Below are positions 1 to 9,594 of a DNA stretch of 64,000 nt, in pieces (the stretch's first letter is position 1; every line of letters begins with the position of its first letter). Under the pieces are notes generated by a model, which worked only from the letters and a program-made list of their open reading frames with translations, did no database searches and was not told the DNA's origin. This DNA comes from Anadara kagoshimensis (taxonomy: Eukaryota > Mollusca > Bivalvia > Arcoida > Arcidae), in contig JACFYK010000027.1 of assembly GCA_021292105.1 (NCBI GenBank), positions 496,001-560,000 of the forward strand. The letters run 5' to 3'. Position numbers and translations under genes: made by a program.

Positions 1-336
1 GTAGCTGTTGTAGATGGTTATGGAGGGAATCTTGTTCTTAAAACTATGGAAGGGACAACTCTTTCTCTACTAACTTTAATGAAAAAGGAACTTACATCTA
101 AATTCAAATATAAAATGGGTGCGTTAATTGCTAAGGGAGCATTCAAAAATATTAAGGAAACACTCGATTACAGAAATGTAGGAGCCGCTTGATTAATAGG
201 ACTTAATGGACTAGCAATTAAAGCTCATGGTGGATCTGATAAAAAAGCTTATCTAGGAGCATTTTCTCAACTTGTTGAGGCGCTAGAAAATGATGCGCTT
301 GATAAATTTAAAAAGGCGCAAAATGAAAAAGATTAA
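1..336 (+). CDS. plsX: Phosphate acyltransferase PlsX, C-terminal part (cut by window edge)
   Basis: The window opens inside this gene, and 111 residues to the TAA stop are visible. PlsX makes acyl-phosphate from acyl-ACP at the inner face of the membrane, the first step of phosphatidic acid synthesis by the PlsX/PlsY route. The visible part has the family C-terminal pattern: a VDGYGGNLVLKTMEG stretch near the edge and LIGLNGLAIKAHGGSD near the end, matching the usual LLGLNGxxIKAHGxSD. One TGA is read as Trp (AAWLIG). The end overlaps the start of rnc by 14 bases, so the two are translationally coupled. plsX-rnc-smc order is common in Firmicutes and Mollicutes. Confidence 0.9.
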
Positions 337-988
337 TGATTTATTAAAAGAGATAAACATTGAACCGAATAACATTGGTTTATATTATGAGGCATTGACT
401 CATAAATCTTTTTCTAACGAGAAGAAATTAAATATTGATTATCAAAGGTTTGAATTCTTAGGAGATGCTATATTAGACTTCTTAGTATCCGAATATCTAT
501 TAAAATATTACAAAAATTTATCTGAGGGAGATATGTCTATAATAAGATCTAACTCAGTAAAGGGTACTAGACTCGCTAAGTTTGCTAGAGAACTTGAACT
601 AGATAAATATATTAGATTTGGAAATAATGTAAAAGATTTTAAAGAGAATGCAAAAATATATGCTGATGTATTTGAATCACTTGTAGCAGCAATATATTTA
701 GACCATGGAGTTGAAAAAGCTAAAGAATTTATAAAAGGAAATGTTTTTAAATATATTGATGAATCTAAAGATAAAGAAGTAAAAAATCCGAAAACAATCT
801 TGCAAGAGTTCTTACAACTCGAATCTAGAGGGACAATTGAATACATTGCAACTGTTGAAGGAAAAGAATTTACTGTAGAAGTATTCCACGATGGAACTAA
901 ATTCGGTTCTGGTAAGGGTACAAGTAAAAAAGAGGCTGAAGTGCAAGCTGCAAAAAATGCACTTGAATTATTAGGAAAGGTTAAATAA
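323..988 (+). CDS. rnc: Ribonuclease III
   Basis: This 221-residue protein is the double-strand-specific endonuclease that matures rRNA and some mRNAs. The N-terminal catalytic domain carries the signature RFEFLGDAILDFLVSEYL at about residues 42-59 and the second acidic pair in DVFESLVAAIYLD. The C-terminal half is a double-stranded-RNA-binding domain ending GKGTSKKEAEVQAAKNALELL. I chose the ATG at 323, giving MKKINDLL, rather than the ATG at 290, because it matches the normal family N-terminus and leaves only a short overlap with plsX. The TAA overlaps the smc ATG by one base, indicating coupled translation. Confidence 0.95.
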   Translation: MKKINDLLKEINIEPNNIGLYYEALTHKSFSNEKKLNIDYQRFEFLGDAILDFLVSEYLLKYYKNLSEGDMSIIRSNSVKGTRLAKFARELELDKYIRFGNNVKDFKENAKIYADVFESLVAAIYLDHGVEKAKEFIKGNVFKYIDESKDKEVKNPKTILQEFLQLESRGTIEYIATVEGKEFTVEVFHDGTKFGSGKGTSKKEAEVQAAKNALELLGKVK

Positions 989-3903
989 TGAAATTAATTA
1001 AAGTTGAAACAAAAGGATTTAAATCATTTGCTGATAAAACCGTTTTAAATTTTGATGGTGGTGTTGTAGGTATTGTTGGACCAAATGGTTCAGGTAAATC
1101 AAATATAAACGATGCTATTAAGTGAGTTTTAGGTGAACAATCAATTAAATCACTTCGTGGTGATTCTACTGATGACATTATTTTCTCAGGATCTAAAACT
1201 GTTCCAGCTATGAATAGAGCTGAAGTATCTTTAACATTTGATAATTCAGATGGTAAAGTATCACTACCTCATAAACAATTTACAATTTCAAGAGTTGTTG
1301 AAAGAGGTGTTGGTGGTAATAAATACTACATAAATGGTGAAATTGCAAAACTTAAAGATATTAAAGAAGTTGCTATGGAATCAGGTATTGGTAAGTCATC
1401 ACTTGCAATTATTTCTCAAGGAACAATTCAAGATATTGCACAAGCCACTCCAGAATCAAGAAGAGAAATCTTCGAAGAAGCAGCTGGTATTTCTAAGTAT
1501 AAAGCTAGAAAAGTTGAAGCTATAAGAAAATTAGATAGAACAACCGAAGCTTTAGATAAGGTTAAAACAGTTGTTGTTGAACTTGAAAGGCAAATTAAAC
1601 CACTAAAAAGACAAGCTGATAAGGCTAAAATTTATCTTGCTAAAAAAGAAGAGCTTAAAGATGTTGAAATTGGCTTAATTGCCGAAGATGTTCAATTCTT
1701 CTCTAAGAAACTAAGTGAACTTGAAGATCAACTAAAAGATGTAATTTATTCAAAAGAAGACTTAAGTGAAAGAATCTCAAATGCTGAAAATTTATTTGAA
1801 GAGAAAACTTCGCACAAACTTTCTCTTGAAAATGAAGTTCTTAAATTAACACAAGATTTTCAAAATATTTCTGATAGATTAAGAGATTTTGAAATCGCTT
1901 CATCTCAAGCTTCTCAAAGAAGGCAAATGATCATTGATGGTCAAATAAATTCATCTTCAGAGGGTAGACTTGAAGTTATGAAGGAAGAATTAAAAGAACT
2001 TTCTAAAAAGATTTCTCAATATAAAGCCTGAGAAATGAAGTCTTCAGCTGATGTTGCTGAAAAAAGAGAATTAGTTTCATCTACACAATCAAAAATGGCT
2101 CAATATACTTTTGACATTGATAAAGATAAAAGAGAGTTATTACAACTTAAGACTAAAATCACTATTCTAAAAGAACATAGAGATAAAAAGACTAACTTAT
2201 TCAAGGGTACTAAAACTATTGTTGATAATAAAGGGTTATTTAAAGGCTATGAAGGAGTGGTAGCTGATCTTATTAAAGTTGATGAAAAATATAATACAGC
2301 TATAGAAACTATTCTTGCTAATGCGTTGCAACACATTGTTGTGGCAAATTCTGAAGATGCTGTGAAAGCCGTAAATTTCCTTAAACAAAATAGAGGTGGA
2401 AGAGCAACTTTTATTCCATTAAATACTATTAAACCAAAAGGTGTTAACGAAAATTACTTAATGGCAATTAGAACTCAAATGGGGTTCATTGGTGTTGCTT
2501 CTGATTTAATCAACGTTGCTCCTAAATATGAAATTTTAAAGAAATTCTTACTTGGTAATATTATTGTTACTGATACTATTGAAAATGCAAATAAAATTTC
2601 TAGATTAGTTAAGAATGCACTTATGGCAGTTTCATTAAATGGAGATATCGTTAGAGCTGGTGGAGTTATTTCTGGGGGAGAAAGGAATACATCTAAAAAT
2701 ATGTTAGGTGCTGATTCTCAAATCCAAAAAATTGAATCAATTATTCCGAAACTAGAAGCAAGAATATCAGAAAAATCTGCAGAATACTCAACATTAGCTG
2801 GTTCAATTTCTGAAGATCAATCTCTGATTGCTGAACTAAATATTGAAACAGCAAAAGTTAGAGAAAAGAAATCAGTTGCTGAATCTCAATTCAATAATCT
2901 TAAATCTCAATTTGAATCTGAATCCGCTGAAAAGTTAGAATTAAGTGATGTTCCTATGGAATCAATTGATTTCTTAGAATCAGAAAAATCATCTATAAAA
3001 GCTCAACTTAAAGCTAAGAGAGAGTCAATTATGGAAATCAATAGAGTTATTTCATCTGTATCTATTACTAAAACAGAATTAGAAAAAACTCTAAGACACA
3101 TAATCGAATCTTCTGCTGAAATGATGACATCTAAAAACCAAGCAGAATTTATTCTTAAGTCACAAAAACAAAGATTATCAGAAGAATATGAAATGACAAT
3201 TGAAGCTGCTGTAGAAGGTTATACACTTAATATGGATAGAGAAGAAGCTAGGGGTATCGTTTCAACTCTTAGAACTGAAATTAAAGAACTGGGTTATGTA
3301 AATGTAGATTCGATTGCAAGTTATGAAGAAGTATCTGAAAGATATGACAAATTAAACTCTGCACAAGAGGAATTATTTACTGCACAACAAACAATTATTT
3401 CTGCAATTGGTGAAATGGACCAAATTATTACCTCAAAACTTGACGAAACAGTTAAAAATGTTAATAAAGAAATGAATACAATATTTAGAACGATGTTTGG
3501 TGGAGGATTTGCCGAGGTTAAATATACCGATCCAACTGATCTATTAACTACAGGGATTGATGTTATTGCTCAACCTCCTGGTAAAACAGTTAAAAACCTT
3601 AAGTTATTTTCTGGTGGAGAAAAAGCAATTGTTGCTATTACAGTGCTATTTGCAATTCTTAAGTCTAAACCACTTCCTTTATGTATACTGGATGAGGTTG
3701 AGGCTGCATTAGATGATGCTAACGTTGCTAGATATGCTGATTATCTACAACAATTAAAAGAACAAACTCAATTTATTGTTGTTACTCACCGTGTGGGAAC
3801 AATGGCTAGAGTTGACCACTTATTTGGAGCTACAATGCAAACAAGAGGGGTTACATCATTCTTTACTGTTAAATTAGCAGAAGCGAAAAAATTATTAGAA
3901 TAA
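988..3903 (+). CDS. smc: Chromosome segregation protein SMC
   Basis: This is a 971-residue SMC ATPase, which folds and segregates the chromosome with ScpA/ScpB. The N-terminal Walker A is GPNGSGKSNINDAIKW around residues 31-46; its final Trp is a TGA codon. It is followed by two long coiled coils around a Gly-rich hinge (GGRATFIPL to RAGGVISGG). The C-terminal half has the ABC signature LFSGGEKAIVAITVLF and Walker B LCILDEVEAALDD. The length is somewhat below the usual 1,150-1,200 residues because the arms are shorter, as in other mollicutes. The start at 988 is set by the typical MKLIKVETKGFKSFAD N-terminus. A second in-frame TGA lies at 2029-2031. Confidence 0.95.
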
Positions 3904-3925
3904 TAGATATCTATTGTTTTTATTT
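3902..3925 (+). terminator. Weak hairpin after smc, abutting the next promoter
   Basis: The 14-base palindrome AATAGATATCTATT immediately follows the smc stop and is followed by a T-rich run. The stem is short, so termination may be partial. The T-run passes directly into the TATAAT of the next gene. Confidence 0.4.
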
Positions 3926-3930
3926 ATAAT
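3925..3930 (+). promoter_or_regulatory. -10 element for a leaderless transcript of the orphan regulator
   Basis: TATAAT is followed by exactly six bases and then the ATG at 3937. Start of transcription about seven bases after the -10 would fall on the A of the start codon. No Shine-Dalgarno sequence is present. Confidence 0.65.
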
Positions 3931-3936
3931 TAATTT

Positions 3937-4611
3937 ATGAAAATTGTAGAGAAAAAATTAAATGTTCTAACTCTTGTCCCGGATGACAAGAAAGATGCTG
4001 TTATGGAAATTTCAAAAACATGAGATAAATATTTTGAGGTTAATCATATGATTGATAAACCTGAGAATATCAAGAATCATACTGAGTCATCTATAGATAT
4101 ATTATTTCTATGACATGAAGATTCACATGTATTCGAGTTAAATTTCTATAAAACATTCCAAGAAAGAACAAATCATTTTAAATATGTAAACCTAAAGGAT
4201 AAAGAAGAACCTTCAGATTTCAATGTATACAAACTACTTGTCGATGACATTTTATATTTTGATAACCACAAATTAGCTGTATGAAAATCAATTGCTATTC
4301 TTAGAAGATATTGAAGAACATATTCGAAACCAACCACAATAATATATAAAGATATAATCGCTGACTTCATTGACAATTTTGTATCGGTCGCTGGTGAAGA
4401 AGTTGAATTAACTAAAAAAGAAATGCAACTTCTGAAATTCTTTATGTTTAGAATTGGAGAATTTACATCTAAGAAAATAATTTTTAAAGAGATATGAGGT
4501 TTTGATGACGATACATCAAGAACATTGGATCAAATGATTTTTAAATTAAAGAAAAAAATTGGGCCAAAATACTTCCACTCATCTAGGGCTGAAGGGTTTA
4601 AATTTGAATAA
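3937..4611 (+). CDS. Orphan OmpR/PhoB-type winged-helix regulator with degenerate receiver
   Basis: This 224-residue protein contains five TGA-encoded Trp. Its last ~75 residues match the OmpR/PhoB DNA-binding domain: ELTKKEMQLLKFF (first helix), FTSKKIIFKEIWGFDDD, SRTLDQMIFKLKKKIG (recognition helix) and SRAEGFKFE (wing). The N-terminal part looks like a worn-down receiver. VYKLLVDDILYFDNHKLAVWKSIAILRR fits the last strand and helix of a receiver, but I cannot identify the phospho-acceptor Asp or the invariant Lys. No histidine kinase lies nearby. It is probably a phosphorylation-independent transcription factor; targets are unknown. It overlaps the Smr-domain gene by 8 bases. Confidence 0.75.
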
Positions 4612-4825
4612 TATAGTTGACCTTCACGGACTTACGGAAGAAGAAGCGATTGCTGAAGTATTAACAGCATTAACATCACTAGATTTTTCTAATGATGACG
4701 AAATTGAAATCATCACCGGAAGAGGAATGGTTTTAACAAGAGTTGTCGAAGAACTTGCTGAAGAAGAAGGGTATGATTGGTACCACCGAAATGGTAATTA
4801 TGGAAGTTATATAATAAAAAAATAG
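4604..4825 (+). CDS. Small stand-alone Smr-domain protein
   Basis: The predicted protein has 73 residues starting at TTG 4604, preceded by a GAAGGG Shine-Dalgarno-like stretch at 4591-4596; there is no ATG in the right place. It has the Smr core: VDLHGLTEEEAIAEVLTAL (the DLHG box) and IEIITGRGMVL (the TGRG box). In other proteins (the MutS2 C-terminus, SmrB) this fold is a nicking endonuclease or RNA-cleaving domain. Here it stands alone, translated from within the end of the upstream regulator gene. Trp is encoded once by TGG. The exact start is uncertain; an upstream TTG at 4559 is also open. Confidence 0.7.
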   Translation: MNNIVDLHGLTEEEAIAEVLTALTSLDFSNDDEIEIITGRGMVLTRVVEELAEEEGYDWYHRNGNYGSYIIKK

Positions 4826-4840
4826 GATGACCTATTTTTT
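4817..4840. terminator. Bidirectional terminator between convergent Smr gene and ktrA
   Basis: A perfect 10-bp stem, AAAAAATAGG / CCTATTTTTT, with an ATGA loop. The arms contain both stop codons (TAG of the Smr gene, TAG of ktrA read on the minus strand), and T-rich tracts flank it in both directions. Confidence 0.85.
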
Positions 4841-5575
4841 GTTTTTTCTTGATTTATTAGCTTCTAAGTTTGCTTTTTCAATCTTTGTAAGTTTTAACAT
4901 TTTTGTGTTACCTTCATCGTTTAGTTCAGCAAATGTTTTAGTTAGATCTGGAACTTTACCGATTAATGTAATTAGGTCTCCACCTTTTAATTTAGTTGAT
5001 CCTGTTGGTATTTCAACTTTTGAGTTTCTTTTAATTGAAACCATTGATACTTGATATTTAGAGAAGTTTAATTCAGAAAGTGGTTTTCCGATTCAGTGAA
5101 TATCATTAACAATTGTTGAACCGATAGCATATCCATCTCCAACTTCTTGAAGTAGTTCTGAATATTTAATGAAGTTTGAGTTTGTTGCGATTAGAGCTGT
5201 TCTAACTCCAGCTTCAACTTCTGGTTTAACAATAACATCAACACCAATTTGTTTAAGAACACGTTCGTGTGATGAAGATTTAGCTTTAGCAATAATGTGT
5301 TTAACTCCTAGTTCAATAAGAGCAGCAACGATTTCGATGTTCTCTGAAGCGGCAACGATTATTGTATTAAATTTATCTAATCCTAATGCTTTAAGTCCTT
5401 CTAAATCTGCTCCATCAACTATAGCTGTATTAGTAATACGAGATGGTCTTACTAATTTAACCTCATCAATATCTATTGCTAAGACAGATTTTTTTAATTC
5501 AATAAGTTGTTCAACTATTGAGTAACCAAATCTCCCCATTCCAATAACACATATATCTTTTTTGTTTCCTGCCAT
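4832..5575 (-). CDS. ktrA: Potassium uptake regulatory subunit KtrA (TrkA family)
   Basis: This 247-residue RCK protein binds nucleotide and gates the KtrB channel from the cytoplasm. The N-terminal Rossmann fold is clear: DICVIGMGRFGYSIVEQL (GxGxxG) then the acidic end of strand 2 in VLAIDIDE. The TrkA_N core continues through IIVAASENIEIVAALIELG. The C-terminal TrkA_C part ends KGGDLITLIGKVPDL. One TGA Trp lies between the two halves. A Shine-Dalgarno AAAAGGAG precedes the ATG on the minus strand. It is divergent from ktrB, so subunit and regulator share a 58-bp promoter region. Confidence 0.93.
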
Positions 5576-5633
5576 ATTAACTCCTTTTATTTGAATATAT
5601 CTAAATTATATATAGTTTTAGTATAATTGTTCT
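5576..5633. promoter_or_regulatory. Divergent ktrA/ktrB promoter region
   Basis: Toward ktrB there is TATAAT at 5622-5627 followed by six bases and the ATG, indicating a leaderless mRNA. Toward ktrA a TATATT-like -10 and an AAGGAG ribosome-binding site can be read on the minus strand. Confidence 0.6.
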
Positions 5634-7172
5634 ATGAAAAAAAACAACAACAATGGATTTATAAAAAAAACAATAGATAAAATTTCACATCTAGTTTTTA
5701 AATTTAAATCTTTATCATTTTTAAAACATATCCTTGTGTTTTATCTATTTATTACAGTAATTGGTTCATTACTACTGTATCTACCTGCAGCACATAAATC
5801 TCATGTACATGTAGGTTATATAGATGCGCTATTTACATCTGCATCAGCTTTCTCTGATACAGGGCTTGCAACTCTAACAACTGCAACAACATGATCTTAC
5901 TTTGGTCAAGCAATTATTGCTATTCTGATTTTAGTTGGAGGAATCGGATGATTCGCCTTAAAAATATATTTCCTAAATATCTTATTTGGAAGACCCATTT
6001 CATTCAGATCACGGGAAACTCTTGCGGGTGAACGTGGTTCTTCAGTATTGGGTAATACAAGAAGGCTTGTTAAGATTTCTGTAACTATATTATTTGTATT
6101 AATTATTATGGCTACACTTTCTCTAACAATTTATTTCTACTTTGTTCAACCTGACTCACACCCATTTGACAATAACGTGATGACTAAATATGGAATCGAT
6201 TCAACAACACTTGTTAATGAAAACCCATACCACGACCTTGCAACTTCATTTAGATTTGGATTATTCCATGCTATATCAGGTTTAAACAATGCTGGTTTCG
6301 ACATCATAGGTTCGGGTTCATTAATGCCTTATTACCATAAATACGGACTTCAAATAATATTCATTATTCTATTTGTTATCGGTGGACTTGGTTATCCAGT
6401 TCTATATGACACATATATGTGAGTTAGATCTAAATTTACTAAAGAAAAATTTAAGTGATCATTATTTACTAAGATTTCAATGATTGCTTATACAGCAATA
6501 GTGGTAATTGGAGTTGCATCAACATTTGCACTAGAAGTTCCAAGAAACAATGGATTCTGAGCTTCTTCTGGTTATGGTGGTACTGGTGATAAGATAATGG
6601 CTATTATATTTAATACTATGTCAACACGTAATGCTGGATTTGCAACGGTTTCAATGCATACATTCTCATCGGGTTCTATATTAATATTTACAATAATGAT
6701 GTTTATTGGTTCTGCCCCATCATCTACAGCTGGAGGTATACGTACTACAACAATCGCAATTGTGTTACTTGGTCTATGATCAAGAATTAGAGGTAAGAAG
6801 TCTGTTAGAGCGTTTAATAGACGTATTACACCTGATACGGTTCAAAGAGCTTACGTTGTTATAATGACTGCTGTAATAATAGTTATTATAGGAACATTGA
6901 TTATGATGTCTTCATGAAATGCATATGGCGGTGCAGTTGATGAAAAAGAATTTGGTTTCTCATCACTTATGTTTGAGACTGCCTCAGCCTTTGGTACTAC
7001 CGGATTATCTGAAGGTATAACCGGAAATCTATCAGTGGCCTCCAAGCTATCATTAATTCTAATAATGTTCATTGGACAACTCGGAGTTTCTTCTACACTT
7101 CTGGTGTGAGATTCTAAAAATAATAAGTCAAGAAAATACAATTTCGTTGAGGAAGATATAACTATAGGGTAA
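5634..7172 (+). CDS. ktrB: Potassium (Na+-coupled) uptake channel KtrB
   Basis: This 512-residue membrane protein has the four-fold pore-loop organisation of the Trk/Ktr/HKT family. All four selectivity-filter loops are visible: SASAFSDTGLAT, AISGLNNAGFD, MSTRNAGFATVS and ASAFGTTGLSEG. It forms the K+-conducting dimer that KtrA gates. Many TGA Trp codons split the frame. The start at 5634 is the only plausible ATG and sits directly behind a -10 box with no ribosome-binding site. The N-terminal ~30 residues are basic and Asn-rich. Confidence 0.93.
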
Positions 7173-7244
7173 TCCTGTAGTTTTTATTTTTACAACCTCT
7201 AAAAAAATATTCGTAATTTTTTAATTTAATATTTGTTTTTTTTG

Positions 7245-7250
7245 TATAAT
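7245..7250 (+). promoter_or_regulatory. -10 of the tRNA cluster promoter
   Basis: TATAAT preceded by T-rich sequence, 23 bases before the first tRNA, consistent with one primary transcript for six tRNAs. Confidence 0.65.
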
Positions 7251-7272
7251 AGTATAGCACTAATGATGAAGT

Positions 7273-7347
7273 GCCGATATAGCTCAGTGGTAGAGCAACC
7301 GGCTGTTAACCGGTTGGTCACAAGTTCAAATCTTGTTATCGGCGCCA
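7273..7347 (+). tRNA. tRNA-Asn (GTT)
   Basis: Full cloverleaf: acceptor GCCGATA/TATCGGC, anticodon loop CTGTTAA giving GTT, T loop TTCAAAT, encoded CCA. First of six tandem tRNAs. Confidence 0.95.
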
Positions 7348-7350
7348 AAT

Positions 7351-7426
7351 GGCCTATTGGTGAAGCGGTTAACACACATGGTTTTCATCCATGCATTCAC
7401 GGGTTCAAGTCCCGTATAGGTCACCA
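7351..7426 (+). tRNA. tRNA-Glu (TTC)
   Basis: Acceptor GGCCTAT/ATAGGTC (one G-U), anticodon stem CATGG/CCATG with loop TTTTCAT giving TTC, T arm ACGGG/CCCGT, encoded CCA. Confidence 0.95.
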
Positions 7427-7429
7427 AAT

Positions 7430-7505
7430 GCGAGATTAGCTCAGTTGGGAGAGCATCGCCCTTACAAGGCGAGGGTCGTGGGTTCGAGCCCCTCATCTCG
7501 CACCA
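7430..7505 (+). tRNA. tRNA-Val (TAC)
   Basis: Acceptor GCGAGAT/ATCTCGC, anticodon stem TCGCC/GGCGA with loop CTTACAA giving TAC, encoded CCA. Confidence 0.95.
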
Positions 7506-7507
7506 TT

Positions 7508-7583
7508 GCTGGTTTAGCTCAGTTGGTAGAGCAACGGTCTTGTAAACCGTAGGTCGTAGGTTCGACTCCTATAACCAGCACCA
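7508..7583 (+). tRNA. tRNA-Thr (TGT)
   Basis: Acceptor GCTGGTT/AACCAGC, anticodon stem ACGGT/ACCGT with loop CTTGTAA giving TGT, encoded CCA. Confidence 0.95.
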
Positions 7584-7590
7584 TTATTAT

Positions 7591-7666
7591 GCGCTGTTAG
7601 CTCAGTAGGTAGAGCAGTTGGCTTTTAACCAATTGGTCAGAAGTTCGAATCTTCTACAGCGTACCA
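7591..7666 (+). tRNA. tRNA-Lys (TTT)
   Basis: Acceptor GCGCTGT/ACAGCGT (terminal G-U), anticodon loop CTTTTAA giving TTT, T loop TTCGAAT, encoded CCA. Confidence 0.95.
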
Positions 7667-7671
7667 TTTAT

Positions 7672-7755
7672 GCGCGAGTGGTGGAATTGGCAGACACGCT
7701 AGTTTTAGGCACTAGTTCCTTTGGAGTGCGGGTTCAAGTCCCGCTTCGCGCACCA
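7672..7755 (+). tRNA. tRNA-Leu (TAG)
   Basis: Acceptor GCGCGAG with matching 3' arm, long variable arm typical of Leu, anticodon stem CTAGT/ACTAG with loop TTTAGGC giving TAG, encoded CCA. Confidence 0.93.
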
Positions 7756-7773
7756 TATGTTGGTGTACACCTA

Positions 7774-7798
7774 ATGTCCGTAATCGGACATTTTTTTA
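7774..7798 (+). terminator. Terminator of the tRNA operon
   Basis: ATGTCCG / CGGACAT stem with TAAT loop followed by seven T. Confidence 0.9.
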
Positions 7799-7803
7799 TT
7801 TTT

Positions 7804-7833
7804 AAGCAACAAGAGAATATCTTGTTGCTTTTC
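7804..7833 (+). terminator. Second hairpin before truB
   Basis: A perfect 10-bp stem, AAGCAACAAG / CTTGTTGCTT, seven-base loop, and a short T-rich tail. It is a back-up terminator insulating the leaderless truB promoter that follows. Confidence 0.6.
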
Positions 7834-7858
7834 ATAATTAATGAATATAACTATAAGT

Positions 7859-7864
7859 TATAAT
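7859..7864 (+). promoter_or_regulatory. -10 of truB, leaderless start
   Basis: TATAAT plus six bases then ATG 7871. This decides the start codon in favour of 7871 over the in-frame ATG at 7841, which lies upstream of the -10. Confidence 0.7.
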
Positions 7865-7870
7865 AGATAT

Positions 7871-8710
7871 ATGTTTTATTTAATTAATAAAGAAAAAGGA
7901 ATTTCATCTTTTAAAGCAATTAGAAAATTTGCTAAAGAAAATGGAATTAAAAAAATTGGTCATACAGGCACATTAGATCCTCTTGCAACGGGGTTATTAC
8001 TTGTAGCAACAGAAGATGATACAAAACTGATTGATTACATTGACAAAGGTGTTAAATCATATATTGCAACAATGCAACTCGGATATGAATCAGATACTTT
8101 AGATATTGAAGGGGAAGTTAATCCAACGGGTAATGAATTCAAAGAAGAAGATGTAGAAAAAACAATAATGTCATATATTAAAACTTATGATCAAATGCCT
8201 CCTGATTTTTCGGCTAAGAAAATAAACGGTAAAAGAGCTTATGAACTTGCAAGAGAAGGAAAAGAAGTGATTTTAAAAACTTCTAAGATAACTATTACCA
8301 ATATATCTAATATTAAAAGAGTCAATGAAGATACTTATCAATTCGAAGTTGAGGTGTCAAGAGGAACATATATAAGGTCATTAATAAGGGATATTGGTAA
8401 TGATTTAGGTTGTGGCGCAATCATGACTGATCTTGTTAGGAATAAATTGGCAGGATTTGATTTATCAGATTCTAATAGCGAAGTTAAAGCGAATCAATTA
8501 ATTAAATTAGATACAGTTGAAGTAAAAGAATTGAAAAGATTATTTGATGGTAAGAATGTTGAGGTGAATGTTCAAGATGGAAAGTTCGCAGCTACATTCA
8601 ATGATGAGATAATTGGTATTATTGATGTGATAAATAAAAGAATAGTGAATAGAAAACTATTTGGAATTAGATATGAAAGGATTAAGAATGAAAGTAACAA
8701 GATTTCCTAA
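7871..8710 (+). CDS. truB: tRNA pseudouridine(55) synthase TruB
   Basis: This 279-residue enzyme isomerises U55 in the T loop of tRNAs. The N-terminus MFYLINKEKGISSF matches the family start motif. The catalytic motif GHTGTLDPLATGLLLV with its Asp is at about residues 37-52. The downstream SRGTYIRSLIRDIG motif is also present. It is followed by ribF, overlapping by 23 bases, as in many Firmicutes (truB-ribF). There are no in-frame TGA codons. Confidence 0.95.
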   Translation: MFYLINKEKGISSFKAIRKFAKENGIKKIGHTGTLDPLATGLLLVATEDDTKLIDYIDKGVKSYIATMQLGYESDTLDIEGEVNPTGNEFKEEDVEKTIMSYIKTYDQMPPDFSAKKINGKRAYELAREGKEVILKTSKITITNISNIKRVNEDTYQFEVEVSRGTYIRSLIRDIGNDLGCGAIMTDLVRNKLAGFDLSDSNSEVKANQLIKLDTVEVKELKRLFDGKNVEVNVQDGKFAATFNDEIIGIIDVINKRIVNRKLFGIRYERIKNESNKIS

Positions 8711-9503
8711 TAAAATAAGTAATGGTAAAAGAACAATGATATTGGGTTCTTTTAACTCATTTCACAATGGACATAAAATCCTTCTAGATGTTGCTAAATC
8801 TTATAATAACAAAGTTATTATCATGTTGATAGATGATCTTTCATTACTCAAAAAAGCATCAAAAAAGCAATTTGAAACACTTGAGATTAGGCTTCAACAA
8901 ATGGCTAATATTGGTGTGGATGAGGCTGTTTTAGTAGAATTTAACGAGAATATTAAAGCGATGGATGGAAAGGATTTCGCAACTAAATTAAAAGATACAT
9001 ATAATGTTGAAAGATTTGTTATTGGTAAGGATTTTGCAATGGGAAATGGAGCTTCATATAAGTCGACAGACCTTCAAAAAGATTTTGAAACAACAATAGT
9101 CAAAACTACAACAATTAATGATAAGAAATTATCTACTTCTTTACTAAGAGAATTTGTTGAATTTGGAGACGTAAAACTTGTTAAGAAACATTCTCCATTC
9201 TACTTCACTGTAGATGCAAGAGTTAAAGATGACAAAACATTTACTTTAGATGGTTTAACTCCACATAATGGAATTTATGCAGCGTGAGCAATTGTTAATG
9301 ATGTCAAATATTGATCTGTGGTTAGAATATCAAAAACTGGTACTCATGAAATCGTTATACCTGAGCTAGTTATAAAAAATACAGGTTATGATGTACAAAT
9401 TGAATTTGCAACTAAAATAAGAGCTGTTATTAGGTCTGATTTTGACGAAATAAAACCTGAAGATCACAAAGAAGTAGTTGAATTTTTGAAAAATCATTTA
9501 TAA
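8688..9503 (+). CDS. ribF: Riboflavin kinase / FAD synthetase RibF, reduced kinase half
   Basis: This 271-residue protein makes FAD. The N-terminal nucleotidyltransferase domain is clear: MILGSFNSFHNGHKILLDVA contains the HxGH motif, and VIGKDFAMGNGASY fits the family FxFGxxxxG loop in altered form. The C-terminal flavokinase region keeps only loose traces (TPHNGIYAAWAIVN); I do not see a clear PTANL-type motif, so kinase activity is doubtful. The ATG at 8688 follows AAAGGA and replaces upstream ATGs at 8661 and 8673. Two TGA Trp codons interrupt the frame near 9286 and 9313. Confidence 0.88.
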
Positions 9504-9524
9504 TATTTAAGCATTAATATATGC

Positions 9525-9594
9525 AATATATTTCGATATACTCGGTTTGGACATTCAGTTTTTGCTGGGGTATCGTGAAAGAAACGAGAAAAAT
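9525..9594 (+). promoter_or_regulatory. Structured leader of rpsO (possible S15 autoregulatory site)
   Basis: The 5' leader can form CGATA (9533-9537) / TATCG (9572-9576) around an inner CAGTTTTTGCTG hairpin just before the start codon. Ribosomal protein S15 commonly represses its own mRNA through structured leaders. I infer the same here without a specific family match. Confidence 0.4.

Noticed and set aside
508..846. Reverse-strand open frame inside rnc
   Set aside because: Mirror of a strongly coding gene with clear RNase III motifs; low-complexity Ser/Leu/Phe product, no ribosome-binding site. Many similar antisense frames (for example 26574-26891 in ftsZ, 53145-53357 over atpE) were dropped for the same reason.
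7233..7863. Open frames across the tRNA cluster
   Set aside because: They read through tRNA genes with intact cloverleaves; chance frames.
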